From SCUD01 sp036824505 (GTDB taxonomy: Bacteria; Pseudomonadota; Gammaproteobacteria; Steroidobacterales; Steroidobacteraceae), in contig DAITAA010000011.1 in assembly GCA_036824505.1 (NCBI GenBank), forward strand, positions 1 to 64,000: a stretch of DNA of 64,000 bases, written 5' to 3'. Of the stretch, positions 8,083-17,615 are shown piece after piece; the stretch's first letter is position 1; each line of letters starts with the position of its first letter. The notes beneath the pieces were generated by a model. The model worked only from the letters and a program-made list of their open reading frames with translations. It was not told where the DNA came from and searched no databases. Made by a program: the position numbers and the translations under genes.

Positions 8083-9311
8083 TGCTTGTGACCCTCGTCG
8101 CCGGCACGGCTCCAGAACACCCCCGGCAGCGAAACCATCCTGGAAAACCCCTGCGCATCAGCGGCGGTCCATTCGCCGGCCGACTCCCCGTACACGCCTT
8201 TCGATGCCTTCATCAGCGACCACGGCGAATCCACGCCCTCGACGAATGCCGAACCGGGCCGCAGCAAAATCGTGACGCTGCCGGTCACGCGTGCCTGCGA
8301 TGAAGCGAACAGGGCTTCAATGTCGCGGCAGACTGGATCGAGGTTCTGGCCCTCGTGGACCAGGTCGCCATAAGGCGCTGCCACGAGCTCCTTGATGCGT
8401 TGCTGGCGGCCGCTCAGCACGAGCTTCTCGAGTTCGCGGTGCGCGTCGATCAGCACCGCGGCGGCGGGTGCCTCGAAGGCGACGCGGCCCTTGGTGCCGA
8501 TGATCGTGTCGCCGAGATGCATGCCTCGGCCAATTCCATAGGGCGCCGCCACCGATTCAAGCTTCTCGATCAACGCGACCGGAGAAAGGCCCTCGCCATC
8601 GAGCGAAACGGGCAGTCCCGACTCGAAGCCGATGATGATGCGCCGCGGCGGTTCCGGCTTCGTGAATGCATTCTTTGAAAGCACCCAGGCGTCCTCCGGG
8701 ATGCTGCCGGTGGAGGTCAATGTCTCCTTGCCTCCGATTGTCACGCCCCAGAGGCCGCGATTCGTGGAGTATGCCGCGCCGTGCGGCGGCACCGGCAGCT
8801 TGCGCTGCTGGAGATAGGAGAGTTGTTCGGGACGCTTGAACGCCTGGTCACGCACGGGCGCCAGTATTTCGAGCCCCGGCGCGAGCGTGCGCAGGGCGAC
8901 CTCGAATCGGACCTGATCATTGCCGGCCGCCGTGCAGCCGTGCGCGACCGTACTTGTGCCCAGTTTCCGCGCCGTTGCCGCAACTGTCTGTGCCTGGATC
9001 GAGCGTTCAGCACCGACACAGAGCGGATATAGCTGTCCACGGCGGACATTGCCGATCAGCAGCCAGCGGAGCACTCGATCGAAATAGTCGCGACGGGCAT
9101 CGATGAGGTAATGGGCACTGGCCCCGAGCAGGCTTGCCCTTTCCGCGAGCTGCCGCGCTGCAGCCGCGTCGATTCCGCCCGTGTCCACTGTGAGGGTAAC
9201 GACGGGACGACCGTAGGTTTCCTTGAGCCAGGGCACGCAGAACGACGTGTCCAGGCCGCCGGAGAACGCAAGCAGGATGGGCGCGCCGGCGCCCGGTGAA
9301 TCACTGGGCAT
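8079..9311 (-). CDS. argG: Argininosuccinate synthase
   Basis: Joins citrulline and aspartate with ATP. The ATP-pyrophosphatase motif AFSGGLDTS is near the N-terminus, followed by VAHGCTAAGNDQVRFE and the C-terminal ARVTGSVTILLRPGSAFVEG. Its 410 residues match type I enzymes. In the acetylated route the substrate citrulline comes from deacetylation of N-acetylcitrulline. It starts 8 nt after argR and overlaps the DUF1611 gene by 4 nt, placing DUF1611 firmly in the arginine transcript. Confidence 0.95.
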   Translation of the reverse strand: MPSDSPGAGAPILLAFSGGLDTSFCVPWLKETYGRPVVTLTVDTGGIDAAAARQLAERASLLGASAHYLIDARRDYFDRVLRWLLIGNVRRGQLYPLCVGAERSIQAQTVAATARKLGTSTVAHGCTAAGNDQVRFEVALRTLAPGLEILAPVRDQAFKRPEQLSYLQQRKLPVPPHGAAYSTNRGLWGVTIGGKETLTSTGSIPEDAWVLSKNAFTKPEPPRRIIIGFESGLPVSLDGEGLSPVALIEKLESVAAPYGIGRGMHLGDTIIGTKGRVAFEAPAAAVLIDAHRELEKLVLSGRQQRIKELVAAPYGDLVHEGQNLDPVCRDIEALFASSQARVTGSVTILLRPGSAFVEGVDSPWSLMKASKGVYGESAGEWTAADAQGFSRMVSLPGVFWSRAGDEGHKQ

Positions 9312-9319
9312 GAAGGTAC

Positions 9320-9784
9320 TCAGACTCGGAATTCTTGGTGGAGGCGGGCGATCAGGCGGCGTTGAGCGGCAGCCGCCTCGGTTGCGACGAAGATCGTGTC
9401 GTCGCCGGACAGCGTGCCAACGATTTCAGGCCACTGCGCGCGGTCCAGCACGATGGCGACACTCTGTGCAGCACCTGCGGTAGTCCGGATCACCGTCAGG
9501 CAGGGCCCGGCTGCCTTGAAGTCACGAACAAAGGCGGCGACCGCCGAGAAATCGCCGATTGCCGGCGCCGACTCATCCGGCAGCACATAGCGGTCCCCGC
9601 GCTTGGCCACACCGAGTTCGCGCAGGTCGCGACTGATACTCGACTGGGTCGCGCGATGGCCGGCCTTGCCGAGCAGGCGCACGAGATCCTCCTGCCGGCC
9701 GACGGGCGAGCGGGTGATGATGCGCCTGAGCGCGTCGCGGCGCGCCGCGGCATGCGCACCGTTGTCGTGGGCGTGTGTACGCAT
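9320..9784 (-). CDS. argR: Arginine repressor
   Basis: Hexameric arginine-dependent repressor. The 154-residue protein has the N-terminal winged helix with the recognition segment TQSSISRDLRELGVAKR and the C-terminal arginine-binding oligomerisation domain with GTLSGDDTIFVA. The start at ATG 9784 gives the family's normal N-terminus; ATG 9805 is an alternative in frame. The start lies inside the second ARG box, so argR should repress itself and the whole operon it heads. An argR as first gene of a full arg operon is less common than a separate locus. Confidence 0.92.
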   Translation of the reverse strand: MRTHAHDNGAHAAARRDALRRIITRSPVGRQEDLVRLLGKAGHRATQSSISRDLRELGVAKRGDRYVLPDESAPAIGDFSAVAAFVRDFKAAGPCLTVIRTTAGAAQSVAIVLDRAQWPEIVGTLSGDDTIFVATEAAAAQRRLIARLHQEFRV

Positions 9785-9825
9785 AAACTTGCAGAATACT
9801 TGCATAAATATGCATGCGTCGTCAA
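9779..9825 (-). promoter_or_regulatory. Twin ARG boxes and promoter of the arginine operon
   Basis: Box 1 is TGCATAAATATGCA at 9801-9814, a 6-bp perfect inverted repeat with AA at its centre, very close to ArgR sites. Box 2, CGCATAAACTTGCA at 9780-9793, is less symmetric. Their centres are 21 bp apart, the usual spacing of paired ARG boxes. On the minus strand TTGACG (9825-9820) is a good -35, with a weaker -10 overlapping the boxes. The argR start codon is within box 2, predicting tight autorepression. Confidence 0.75.
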
Positions 9826-9830
9826 GCGGA

Positions 9831-12800
9831 TCAGCGCTCGATGTGGTATTCGACGTCGGCAGCGAATGCGAGGCCGGACTCGGCCGACAGCACCCAGCGG
9901 TCGCCGATCGTGTAGCGCAGCTTGAGCGTGTTGATCTCGTCGACCAGCGAGATGCCGTAGCTGACATAGAGTCGGGGCGACAGGAACTTGCCGAGCACGA
10001 GAGCAGCACGCGCGTCCGCGCCCTCCGCGACACCGGCCTCATCAAGCCCGACGTAACGGCCGAGCTGGCCGGCGAGCAGCGCGCCGCCCTGGGTGGCCAG
10101 GCTCGGGCGTTGGGCGTCGAGACTGCCGATGTCTTCGGCCTGCAGGCTGTCGAGTGTCCGCCCGACGATCAGCATTGATGCAATCTGCGTCTGCGGCAGC
10201 GAAGGCTCCGAATACAGGGTCAACTGGGGCCTGCGCAGGAGGCCGCGCGCGATGACTCCCACGGTATAGCCTGGCAACTTGCGCGAGGCGCGTAAGTCGA
10301 CGCCGGGATCGGTGACCGGGCCGCCGCTGAAGAGCAACCGCCCCCTCTCGACGTCGAGTTCGCGCGTGTAGGCGCTGTAGCTTCCGTCCGCGATCTTGAA
10401 CTCGCCGAAGGCGACCGCGGCCTCGCGCGGCACAGTGCGTGTGCGCACGGTTCCGGTGATCTTGCCGCGCAGGCCAAAGGCGTCAATGCTGACCTTGTCA
10501 CCGAGCGTGAGCCGTATGTCGCTCGCGACTTCAAACGGGGTGCGCTTGTCGATGGTCTCTTCCGGCCGGACGATCCGTTCGTCGGTCGAGACGAGCACGG
10601 CGTCCGCGGTTTCGACCGGGACAATGCGCGCTTCTGGAATGATCACGCTACCGGTCACGTCGATGTGTCGATCGGCCAGCACAAAGCGCAGGTCCGGTGA
10701 GGCAAGCACGTGCGCTTCCGGAACGTCCACCAGTAACAGGCGTTCACCTTTCATGATCAGTACGCCGTTCAGGTGACGCTCCTTCCAGCCGAGCCTGCCG
10801 TCGACGTCGAGGGTTCCGCCGCCCGCGCTCGCGGTCGCGCGCAGCCCAAGCCCGGTTTCCTGAAGCGCCATCGTCGCTTCGATGTCCCGCAGTCGAAGAT
10901 TGGCCGGGTAAAAATCCAGCGTCCCGTCGGTGACGCGCGCCTCCCCCCGCAACAACGGTGCTGCGAGCCGCCCCGAAACCGCAAAATCGAGCACCAGGCT
11001 GCCGGATGCATGATCGATGCCGTCGAAAAGCAGCGGCAGCAGATCGAGCTGACGCGTCGCGCCGCGCACGCTGCCGGTTATCGGCAGTTCGCTGAGGGAC
11101 ACGCCCGCGCTGCGCTCGGCGACCAGTTCCGCTGTCAGGTCGGCAGCGGCTGCATCCACGAGCCGCAGATTCAGTCGATGACGCCTGGGGTCACTCTGCA
11201 GCGTCAGTATCGTCCGCCCCAGCGCGATCGACTTTTCCTTGCCGCTGGCGGATTCGTACTGGAACAAGCCGTCGCGGATCTCGGCCTGCACTTCGGCGAG
11301 CCAGGGTTGCCCGGCCGTGCCAAACAGGCGTGCGTCGACGAACAGCTGCCCGTGAAAGCGCGGCTGGCCCGGCATCTCTGGATTGAGCGATTCGAGCGGG
11401 AAGGATTGCGTGCCCGCCTGCAAGGACCAGCTCTCGTTGCGCTGCCAGCGACCTTCGGTACAGATGCGCCGCGCCTCGTAAATGAAGCAGGTCGGCGCGA
11501 GTTCGACATGATCGACGGAGACGGTCAAATGTGTCGGCGCCTCGAGCTGATAGGGCGGGGCGCGTGGACCCTGTGCGACGATGCTCCGGGTCTCGAGCGT
11601 GTAGTTGTGATCGATGTACGAGCCGTGGCCCTGCAACTCGACCGCATCCTCGCCTGCTCCGACCCGGAACTCGACGCGATGGTCGCGCGTGAATCCGTCG
11701 AGCGACAGGCGCGTTTCCGTCAACGCCTGCCCAGCGACCCGCAGGCCTGCAGTGCGCAGCCGCAGCCAGGAAATCTCGTGGTCCTCGAGATCGATGCGCG
11801 CATCGGCTGAGAGCACGGCTGCCCGATGCTCTTTCCAGGCTAGATCGTGACCCTTGAACGTCAGAGCGACCGATGGGCCGCGAACCCGCAGCGTCGCGTC
11901 GATGCTGCCACCCATCTCCGGAAGGAAACCCGAAAGATCGTCGGCAACCAGCGTCGCATCGAGCAACGACTCGGTCCCCAACGTGCCTTCGAGCTGCAGG
12001 CGCGCAGGTCCGACGGAAAGCGCCACCCGCTCGAACCGGGTCAGCGCCCCCTGGCGTCCGACCGTACCTCCGCCACTCACTGCCTGGCCACGGAACCGTC
12101 CCGAGAGCCCGGAAACCGCCAGAGTCCAGCGCGCGTCCTCGTCGAAACCCGAACCGGAAGCCGCATAGGCGAAGGACATGCGCCCCGGCAGATCCTGGCG
12201 CAGCGTCGCCGGATCGATGTCCAGCGCGCGGCCGGAGATCGTCCACGCGCGATTTTCGCCGTGGGCCAGCATGCCCTTGGCCTCGATGCGCCCGCCGAGC
12301 GCCTGTAACGAGGACTCTTCGACAATGAGCTGCGTCGCGGTGTACCGGCCTGCGGCCCAACCTTCGGCAGGCGGCGCGTCGCGCGGCTGGAACATTCCGG
12401 CCAGCCGATAGTTGAACTCGCGCCAACCCTCGGCCTGCAATGTGCCCACACTCGAGCGCAGGACAGCGGATCCGACCAGCGGCCAGGCAAAGTCAGTCCA
12501 TTCAGCGCGCAGGTCGAATGCCGGCTGCTTCGCGACCGTCATCGTGCCCTGCATCCGGACGGTTGCGCCGCCCGGTACGGCAAGACTCAGTTCCGGAAAG
12601 GTGACCTGTCCGTCCGCGTAGTCGGCCACGCCTGCGAGAGTCACGCCTTGCGCCGGCAATCCCTCACCCTGGACCAGGCCTGTAAAGGCGTAATGCGAAG
12701 GATTTCCCCGGCCATCGAGCCTCGCACGCAGCGGGCCGAATGGCGCCGGGTCGAGCCACTGTCCGAGGTCAAGACTTGCGATCGCCGCCTTGCCGACCCA

Positions 12801-13547
12801 GCGCAAATCGCCCGTGAGTTGTGTCAGTTCGATATCGGCCGTTCCCGTGCCTGGCGCCGAGACTTGCGCTTTCACGAGCAGACGGTCGAAATCGCCGCTC
12901 GCGCGAGCCACGCCGTGGAGTTCACGATCCGCCATCAGCGACCAAGCTGCGCCAGCTTCGATCGCTATGGGATCGCGCGCCAGCACGCGACCTGAGGCGC
13001 CGCCGACCGCCCAGCTGCCCGCATCGGCGGCGCCATCTGTGAAAAGGATCTGGGAGCGGGTAATTTTCGCGGAGCCGCTGACGCCGCGCAATCGAACCTC
13101 GGTACCGCGCTGCGATGTAATGAGAAGTTCCGAGACGCCGAGATCGTCAATCGCGAGGGTCAGCCAGCGCGGCATGAAGGAAGGTGGTCCGGGCTTCTTG
13201 CTGTGGGCGTGCAACTGGATCGCAGTCGTCGCGGCCCGCACGCGCTCGGCCGATATGCGCCCGGCCAGGATCTCGGTGGGATCATAGTCGGCATGGAATC
13301 CTGTGATGCGGACGCTCGCATTCCTGTGCTCGATGGAGATCGCATCGGCGCTCAGCGGGCCTATCAATCGTCCGTGCGCACCCGTGATCCGGATCGTTAC
13401 CTTGTCGAGCGATTCCAGCAGCGCCACGGTGCGCGCAAGGCCCGCTTCGGTCGCAAGCAACCAGGCTGCGCCTGCGCCAGCGACGAAAATCGCAAGCGCC
13501 GCCAGGATCAGCAGCCATCGGGTCCTTGTCTTCATGGCCAGCGGCAT
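9831..13547 (-). CDS. tamB: TamB, AsmA-like inner-membrane bridge protein
   Basis: A 1238-residue protein with one N-terminal membrane anchor (residues 10-31), a long stretch of repeating beta-strand segments and the C-terminal DUF490/TamB domain ending in SPRLYVSYGISLVDEINTLKLRY. TamB forms a periplasm-spanning groove that carries phospholipids to the outer membrane and works with TamA in outer-membrane assembly. It starts 1 nt before the tamA stop region (ATG 13547; ATG 13535 is an alternative), so the two are co-translated. Its 3' end lies 46 nt upstream of argR. Confidence 0.95.
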   Translation of the reverse strand: MPLAMKTRTRWLLILAALAIFVAGAGAAWLLATEAGLARTVALLESLDKVTIRITGAHGRLIGPLSADAISIEHRNASVRITGFHADYDPTEILAGRISAERVRAATTAIQLHAHSKKPGPPSFMPRWLTLAIDDLGVSELLITSQRGTEVRLRGVSGSAKITRSQILFTDGAADAGSWAVGGASGRVLARDPIAIEAGAAWSLMADRELHGVARASGDFDRLLVKAQVSAPGTGTADIELTQLTGDLRWVGKAAIASLDLGQWLDPAPFGPLRARLDGRGNPSHYAFTGLVQGEGLPAQGVTLAGVADYADGQVTFPELSLAVPGGATVRMQGTMTVAKQPAFDLRAEWTDFAWPLVGSAVLRSSVGTLQAEGWREFNYRLAGMFQPRDAPPAEGWAAGRYTATQLIVEESSLQALGGRIEAKGMLAHGENRAWTISGRALDIDPATLRQDLPGRMSFAYAASGSGFDEDARWTLAVSGLSGRFRGQAVSGGGTVGRQGALTRFERVALSVGPARLQLEGTLGTESLLDATLVADDLSGFLPEMGGSIDATLRVRGPSVALTFKGHDLAWKEHRAAVLSADARIDLEDHEISWLRLRTAGLRVAGQALTETRLSLDGFTRDHRVEFRVGAGEDAVELQGHGSYIDHNYTLETRSIVAQGPRAPPYQLEAPTHLTVSVDHVELAPTCFIYEARRICTEGRWQRNESWSLQAGTQSFPLESLNPEMPGQPRFHGQLFVDARLFGTAGQPWLAEVQAEIRDGLFQYESASGKEKSIALGRTILTLQSDPRRHRLNLRLVDAAAADLTAELVAERSAGVSLSELPITGSVRGATRQLDLLPLLFDGIDHASGSLVLDFAVSGRLAAPLLRGEARVTDGTLDFYPANLRLRDIEATMALQETGLGLRATASAGGGTLDVDGRLGWKERHLNGVLIMKGERLLLVDVPEAHVLASPDLRFVLADRHIDVTGSVIIPEARIVPVETADAVLVSTDERIVRPEETIDKRTPFEVASDIRLTLGDKVSIDAFGLRGKITGTVRTRTVPREAAVAFGEFKIADGSYSAYTRELDVERGRLLFSGGPVTDPGVDLRASRKLPGYTVGVIARGLLRRPQLTLYSEPSLPQTQIASMLIVGRTLDSLQAEDIGSLDAQRPSLATQGGALLAGQLGRYVGLDEAGVAEGADARAALVLGKFLSPRLYVSYGISLVDEINTLKLRYTIGDRWVLSAESGLAFAADVEYHIER

Positions 13548-13548
13548 C

Positions 13549-15306
13549 CTAGAGTTCCGGTGCGAAGTTCAGGTGCAGCCGCGGGCCGCGATCGGGTTCG
13601 GAGATCGACTGCGCGACATCGAGGCCGATGCTGAGGAACGGTAGGCGGTAACGCAGGCCCACGCCGAGCGAGTACTCGAGCCGGTCGCCGAAATTGTTGA
13701 TGGCATTGCCGCCATCCACGAACAGCGCCGCGACGAAGTTGCGCGGCAGGTTGCGCTGCAATTCGATGCTGCCAGTCATCAGGTGCCGGCCACCAACGCG
13801 GTTGCCGTCGGCGTCGACAGGCGACAGCTCCTCGTAAGCGTAGCCGCGCACGCTACGGTCACCGCCTGCGAAGAAACGATATTGGGCAGGCAGTTCCTGG
13901 AAGTTTCCAACCGCACTCGCGCCGAGTTCCGCGCGCAACTGCAGGTGCCAGCGCCCGGTGAGACGGAAGTGTCGTTCATCGTGAATCAGCAGGCGCGCGA
14001 AATCCGTATCCGAGCCGAGCGCCGAGGTCGAGCCGACCAATTCTGCCTGCAAGCCACGCGGCACAGCATTGATGCCGAGAAAGCCGGGAGGGAGCAGCGA
14101 GTACGATATCCCCGGCACCAGCAGCCGGCTGGACGAGCGGGTGATCTCGGTCGTCGTGCCAGTCGTCGTGATGACCTCGTCGCGCGTTGCGTCGGCGGTC
14201 ACCGACAGCACGCGTTGCCAGTTACCCGACACCTGAGACAATGCCACCATGAAACTGCTGCCGGTTGTCTCGACGTCGGCGCGCTGCTCGCGGAAGCCGC
14301 GCAGTCCGAATGTCAGCTTCTCCAGCGCCGGGTCGGTCCACGGGATTGCATAAGTAAGTTGCACGCTTTCTTCGATGGTCGAGCCCTGGAGTTCGGCGCG
14401 CAGGCGGTGTCCGCTCCGGTTCACGCGGCGGTTCTCCCAGCCGAGCGTGCCGCGCGTGAGGGTGTCCGTCGCATAGCCTGCGGCGATCGTGTAGCGGTTG
14501 CGCTTGTTTGGTTCGGACGTGATCCGGATCGGGGCGATCCTGCGCACGTGGTCGCGTTCCTCCGGCAGCACCTCGACGACGGCGAAGTACTGGGAGTCGT
14601 CCAGCGCGAACTGCGTGCGCAGCAGTGCGCCTGCATCGTACCAGTCGCCTTCGCGATAGCGTAGGTACCGCTCGACCAGATCGGCGCGCAGGAAATTTTG
14701 TTCGATGACTGTTGGGCCGAAGCGGTAACGCCCGCCGGTTTCGAACGTGATCCTTGCTCGCGCCTCGCGGGCGGCGGGATCGACCAGCAGTTCGCTGCGG
14801 ATGAATTCGGCATCGAGGTAGCCGTTGCCGGCGGCGGCGCGAAACAGGTCGCCCTTCAGCTGATCATAGTCCACGTGGCTGAGGCGCTTTCCGGTCCTCA
14901 GCGGCGCTTGCGCAAGCACCTGTTGCAGCTGCGGCTCGTCGCGGCCGCCGCCCGTGATCTCGATCTGTTGCTCGACGAGAATCACCGGCGGGCCCGGATC
15001 GATCCTGATGATCACCAGCCAGCCAGTTCCGTTCCGGGTAAGTTCCGTGTGGATGTCGGGCTCGTAATAGCCGTACGGGCGCAATGCCGTACCGATTTCG
15101 CCGGGGGCGCGCTGCGTCAGCCGCCCGACCAATTCCTCGTCGAGTTCCTTCGAGCGCGCGTGACGCTTGAGACTCAGGAGTGCAAGCACGTTCTCCAGCA
15201 ACGGTTCCTCGACGCCCTCAACCCGGACCTCGATCGCATCCGCGGCGTAGGCGGCGGGTATCCACACGAGGCCGGCCAGCAACAGCGAGGCGAAACAGCG
15301 GGTCAC
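13549..15306 (-). CDS. tamA: TamA, Omp85-family outer-membrane protein
   Basis: A 585-residue outer-membrane protein with a signal peptide (cleavage near AYA-AD, residue 22), POTRA-type domains to about residue 255, and a 16-strand Omp85 barrel. The L6 loop motif is intact as RFFAGGDRSVRGY (477-489), and the C-terminus ends in NFAPEL. It partners TamB, encoded directly downstream. The ATG overlaps the stop of the NRDE gene by 4 nt. Confidence 0.95.
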   Translation of the reverse strand: MTRCFASLLLAGLVWIPAAYAADAIEVRVEGVEEPLLENVLALLSLKRHARSKELDEELVGRLTQRAPGEIGTALRPYGYYEPDIHTELTRNGTGWLVIIRIDPGPPVILVEQQIEITGGGRDEPQLQQVLAQAPLRTGKRLSHVDYDQLKGDLFRAAAGNGYLDAEFIRSELLVDPAAREARARITFETGGRYRFGPTVIEQNFLRADLVERYLRYREGDWYDAGALLRTQFALDDSQYFAVVEVLPEERDHVRRIAPIRITSEPNKRNRYTIAAGYATDTLTRGTLGWENRRVNRSGHRLRAELQGSTIEESVQLTYAIPWTDPALEKLTFGLRGFREQRADVETTGSSFMVALSQVSGNWQRVLSVTADATRDEVITTTGTTTEITRSSSRLLVPGISYSLLPPGFLGINAVPRGLQAELVGSTSALGSDTDFARLLIHDERHFRLTGRWHLQLRAELGASAVGNFQELPAQYRFFAGGDRSVRGYAYEELSPVDADGNRVGGRHLMTGSIELQRNLPRNFVAALFVDGGNAINNFGDRLEYSLGVGLRYRLPFLSIGLDVAQSISEPDRGPRLHLNFAPEL

Positions 15307-16079
15307 CGTAGCGCTCTGGACTCGTATGCCATGCGAACGCGAACCGTTACGGCGCCGTCGGTGGCATAACTGCGCTCTTCAACGGTGACCCGGTTGTCAT
15401 TACGCATCAATATAATGGTGCTGCAGCGTGTGCCGTAGCCGTCGCTGACGATGAACGCCGACGACAGAAGGCGTTCCCATTCAATACCGATGCCGGTATC
15501 GGGCAGTACGCCATCGTCTGCGATCGTACGATCCGAAAGGATGCGCATGAGCGCCTCTGGTCGCGGGTGGTCTGTCATCAGTTCCCGTTCAAATTGCCTG
15601 CGTGCGCGCAGGATCTTCGGCCACGGCGTGTCGAGTCGCCGGTTGCTCAAGCCATAGATGCCGGGCAGGAGCATGCGGGCCTCGGGTTCGGGATGACTTG
15701 TCACGTACCCGAGACCTTCCTGATCCATTGCAAGCAGGTTGAAGCCGCTGAATTGCCCCGCGCGCGACGCGGCGGCACGCACGAATTCGGCTGCACTCTG
15801 CCGGGCGCCGAGGAATTCGCCGATGAGCGATCCTCGGGACGTGCCCTGCGGCCGCGGCAATGATGGATCGCGGTAGTTCGTCACGAGCGCCATTCGACCC
15901 AGGGCATCGACTCCCAGCCAGCTGCCGCCGCCCTGCAGGTCGCGGCCGGCGAGCATGTGGACGCCATCATTCCACCAGTGAAGCGGCTGGGCCGGCCGCG
16001 CGCGGAACTCGTCGCGATTGGCGGCAAGCACCAGCGGGTAGCGCGGGTGGCTGCGATAGGCGATCAGGACCAGGCACAT
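15303..16079 (-). CDS. NRDE (TANGO2-like) family protein
   Basis: A 258-residue member of the NRDE family, homologous to eukaryotic TANGO2, with the signature AANRDEF near the N-terminus and GGGSWLGVDALGRMALVTNYR. The start at ATG 16079 places Cys2 at the mature N-terminus (MCLVLIAY), as in Ntn-hydrolase-like proteins; a frame extension to 16112 adds no conserved residues. Enzymatic activity is not established for the family; a heme-trafficking role has been proposed for homologues. It sits between DUF4126 and tamA. Confidence 0.88.
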   Translation of the reverse strand: MCLVLIAYRSHPRYPLVLAANRDEFRARPAQPLHWWNDGVHMLAGRDLQGGGSWLGVDALGRMALVTNYRDPSLPRPQGTSRGSLIGEFLGARQSAAEFVRAAASRAGQFSGFNLLAMDQEGLGYVTSHPEPEARMLLPGIYGLSNRRLDTPWPKILRARRQFERELMTDHPRPEALMRILSDRTIADDGVLPDTGIGIEWERLLSSAFIVSDGYGTRCSTIILMRNDNRVTVEERSYATDGAVTVRVRMAYESRALR

Positions 16080-16086
16080 CGCAGGC

Positions 16087-16629
16087 TCAACGTCGGCGGC
16101 GCCGGATCGCAACGATCACGACAGCGACGATCGCAATCAGCGCCGCAATCGGCAACAGGAGCGCCAGCGCCGCGAGCAGGGCGGACCCGATGAGCTCGCC
16201 TGTGGAATAGATGGGATTGGCCATGCCGCCCGTCAACGCGGCTGATTTCGCCCGCCCGAGTGACGTCAGTGTATAGGCGGCAGTGGTCGCAGCGCCGCCT
16301 GCGACGATTGCAGCGAGCCAGCGCAGCCAGTCAGGCAGGCTCGTCATGACGCTCGCTGCAACGATGACGCCCGCGGCAAGCGCGATCGGTGCCGCGATGA
16401 GGTCCAGTGCGTGATCCAGACCGGGGATGTAATAGGCCGCGATTTCCAGCAGGGTCGCGACCGTCACCGCAATCAGTGTGACGGGCTCTCCTAGCCAGGC
16501 AAAGCCGGGCGCGGGCTCCACGATGCCAAAATGAATCGCGAGACCCGCTGCCAGCAACGGCACGAAAGCGCGAAACCCCGCCGCCGCGGCAAGCGCGATG
16601 CCGGTCACGATCGGCAGGCTGACATTCAC
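16087..16629 (-). CDS. DUF4126 membrane protein
   Basis: A 180-residue protein with several hydrophobic helices and the DUF4126 N-terminal motif GFRAFVPLLAAGL. It ends in a basic cluster of six arginines. The start is a GTG at 16629 that overlaps the nudC stop (GTGA); an ATG at 16698 would overlap nudC by 73 nt. Function unknown. It is coupled between nudC and the NRDE gene. Confidence 0.8.
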   Translation of the reverse strand: MNVSLPIVTGIALAAAAGFRAFVPLLAAGLAIHFGIVEPAPGFAWLGEPVTLIAVTVATLLEIAAYYIPGLDHALDLIAAPIALAAGVIVAASVMTSLPDWLRWLAAIVAGGAATTAAYTLTSLGRAKSAALTGGMANPIYSTGELIGSALLAALALLLPIAALIAIVAVVIVAIRRRRR

Positions 16630-17582
16630 GGGCGCTGGTCCCTGTCCTGCGCCTTCGCTTCCTCGGCGAGCGGACGCGCGGCGTCCTCGTCGTACCACTC
16701 TTCGATCAGCCGATAGGCGATCGACTGTGGAAATGGCAGCAATGGCGTGCCGGCTGCGATCTGTGCGCGGCTGAACCAGCGAGCGTCCTCGAGTTCCTCG
16801 TCGCCGAGGCGTATTTCCGTGGAAAGCGCTTCGGCGCGAAAGCCGAGCATCAGCGAACGCGGGAATGGCCAGGGCTGCGATGACTGGTAACTCATCCTGC
16901 CGGTTACCACGCCGGTTTCCTCGACCACTTCGCGGCGGATGGCATCCTCGAGACTCTCGCCCGGCTCGACAAAACCTGCAATCGCGGAATAGCGGCCGGC
17001 GGGCCAGCCAGCCTGGCGGCCGAGCAGGGTATGGTCACCCTGCGTGACGAGCACGATGACGGCCGGATCCACACGTGGAAAGAACTCCGTGGCGCATTCT
17101 TCGTTGGTGCAGACCATCATGCGCCCGGCGCGCTGCGGTCGCGTCGGCGCTCCACAGCTGCCGCAGAAGTGATGCCGATGACGGAAGGAAACCATTGCCC
17201 GCGCATATGCAAGAAGACCGGCTTCTTCATGCGGCAACAGGCCGGCCACCATGCGCAGGTCGGCGAATTCCGCGCCGCCCATGAGCTGTGGCGGCACGTC
17301 CGCGTCTATTTCGACCGCGAAGACCGTGTTGCCGCGGTATTCCCCGAGCAGGATCAGCTCGTTCGAATCGATGCCCGCAAATGGGCCGACACCGAATTCG
17401 AACAAAAAAGCGCTGGGTGAAGGCGCACGAAGCAGGGGGCAGCGCGAACGCCAGACTGGTATCAGGCGGGCCCTGCCCTCGGCAATTGCCAGGGCGATGG
17501 TCCCGGCATCGGCGCGCGAAAACTTCAGGCGATCGACATGAGGCCCGGCGAAGACATTGGGCCGCTCGATGTCAGGATCCAT
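16626..17582 (-). CDS. nudC: NAD+ diphosphatase / RNA deNADding enzyme
   Basis: A 318-residue Nudix hydrolase that cleaves NAD(H) and removes NAD caps from RNA. The four zinc cysteines are Cys140, Cys143, Cys158 and Cys163. The Nudix box spans 203-225 (GFVEPGESLEDAIRREV and EETGV), and the family-specific SQPWPFP is at 235-241. It is the first gene of the long minus-strand run ending at 2543. Confidence 0.95.
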   Translation of the reverse strand: MDPDIERPNVFAGPHVDRLKFSRADAGTIALAIAEGRARLIPVWRSRCPLLRAPSPSAFLFEFGVGPFAGIDSNELILLGEYRGNTVFAVEIDADVPPQLMGGAEFADLRMVAGLLPHEEAGLLAYARAMVSFRHRHHFCGSCGAPTRPQRAGRMMVCTNEECATEFFPRVDPAVIVLVTQGDHTLLGRQAGWPAGRYSAIAGFVEPGESLEDAIRREVVEETGVVTGRMSYQSSQPWPFPRSLMLGFRAEALSTEIRLGDEELEDARWFSRAQIAAGTPLLPFPQSIAYRLIEEWYDEDAARPLAEEAKAQDRDQRP

Positions 17583-17615
17583 CGCGAGCCGTTCCTGGAA
17601 GGCAGATGCGCCATT

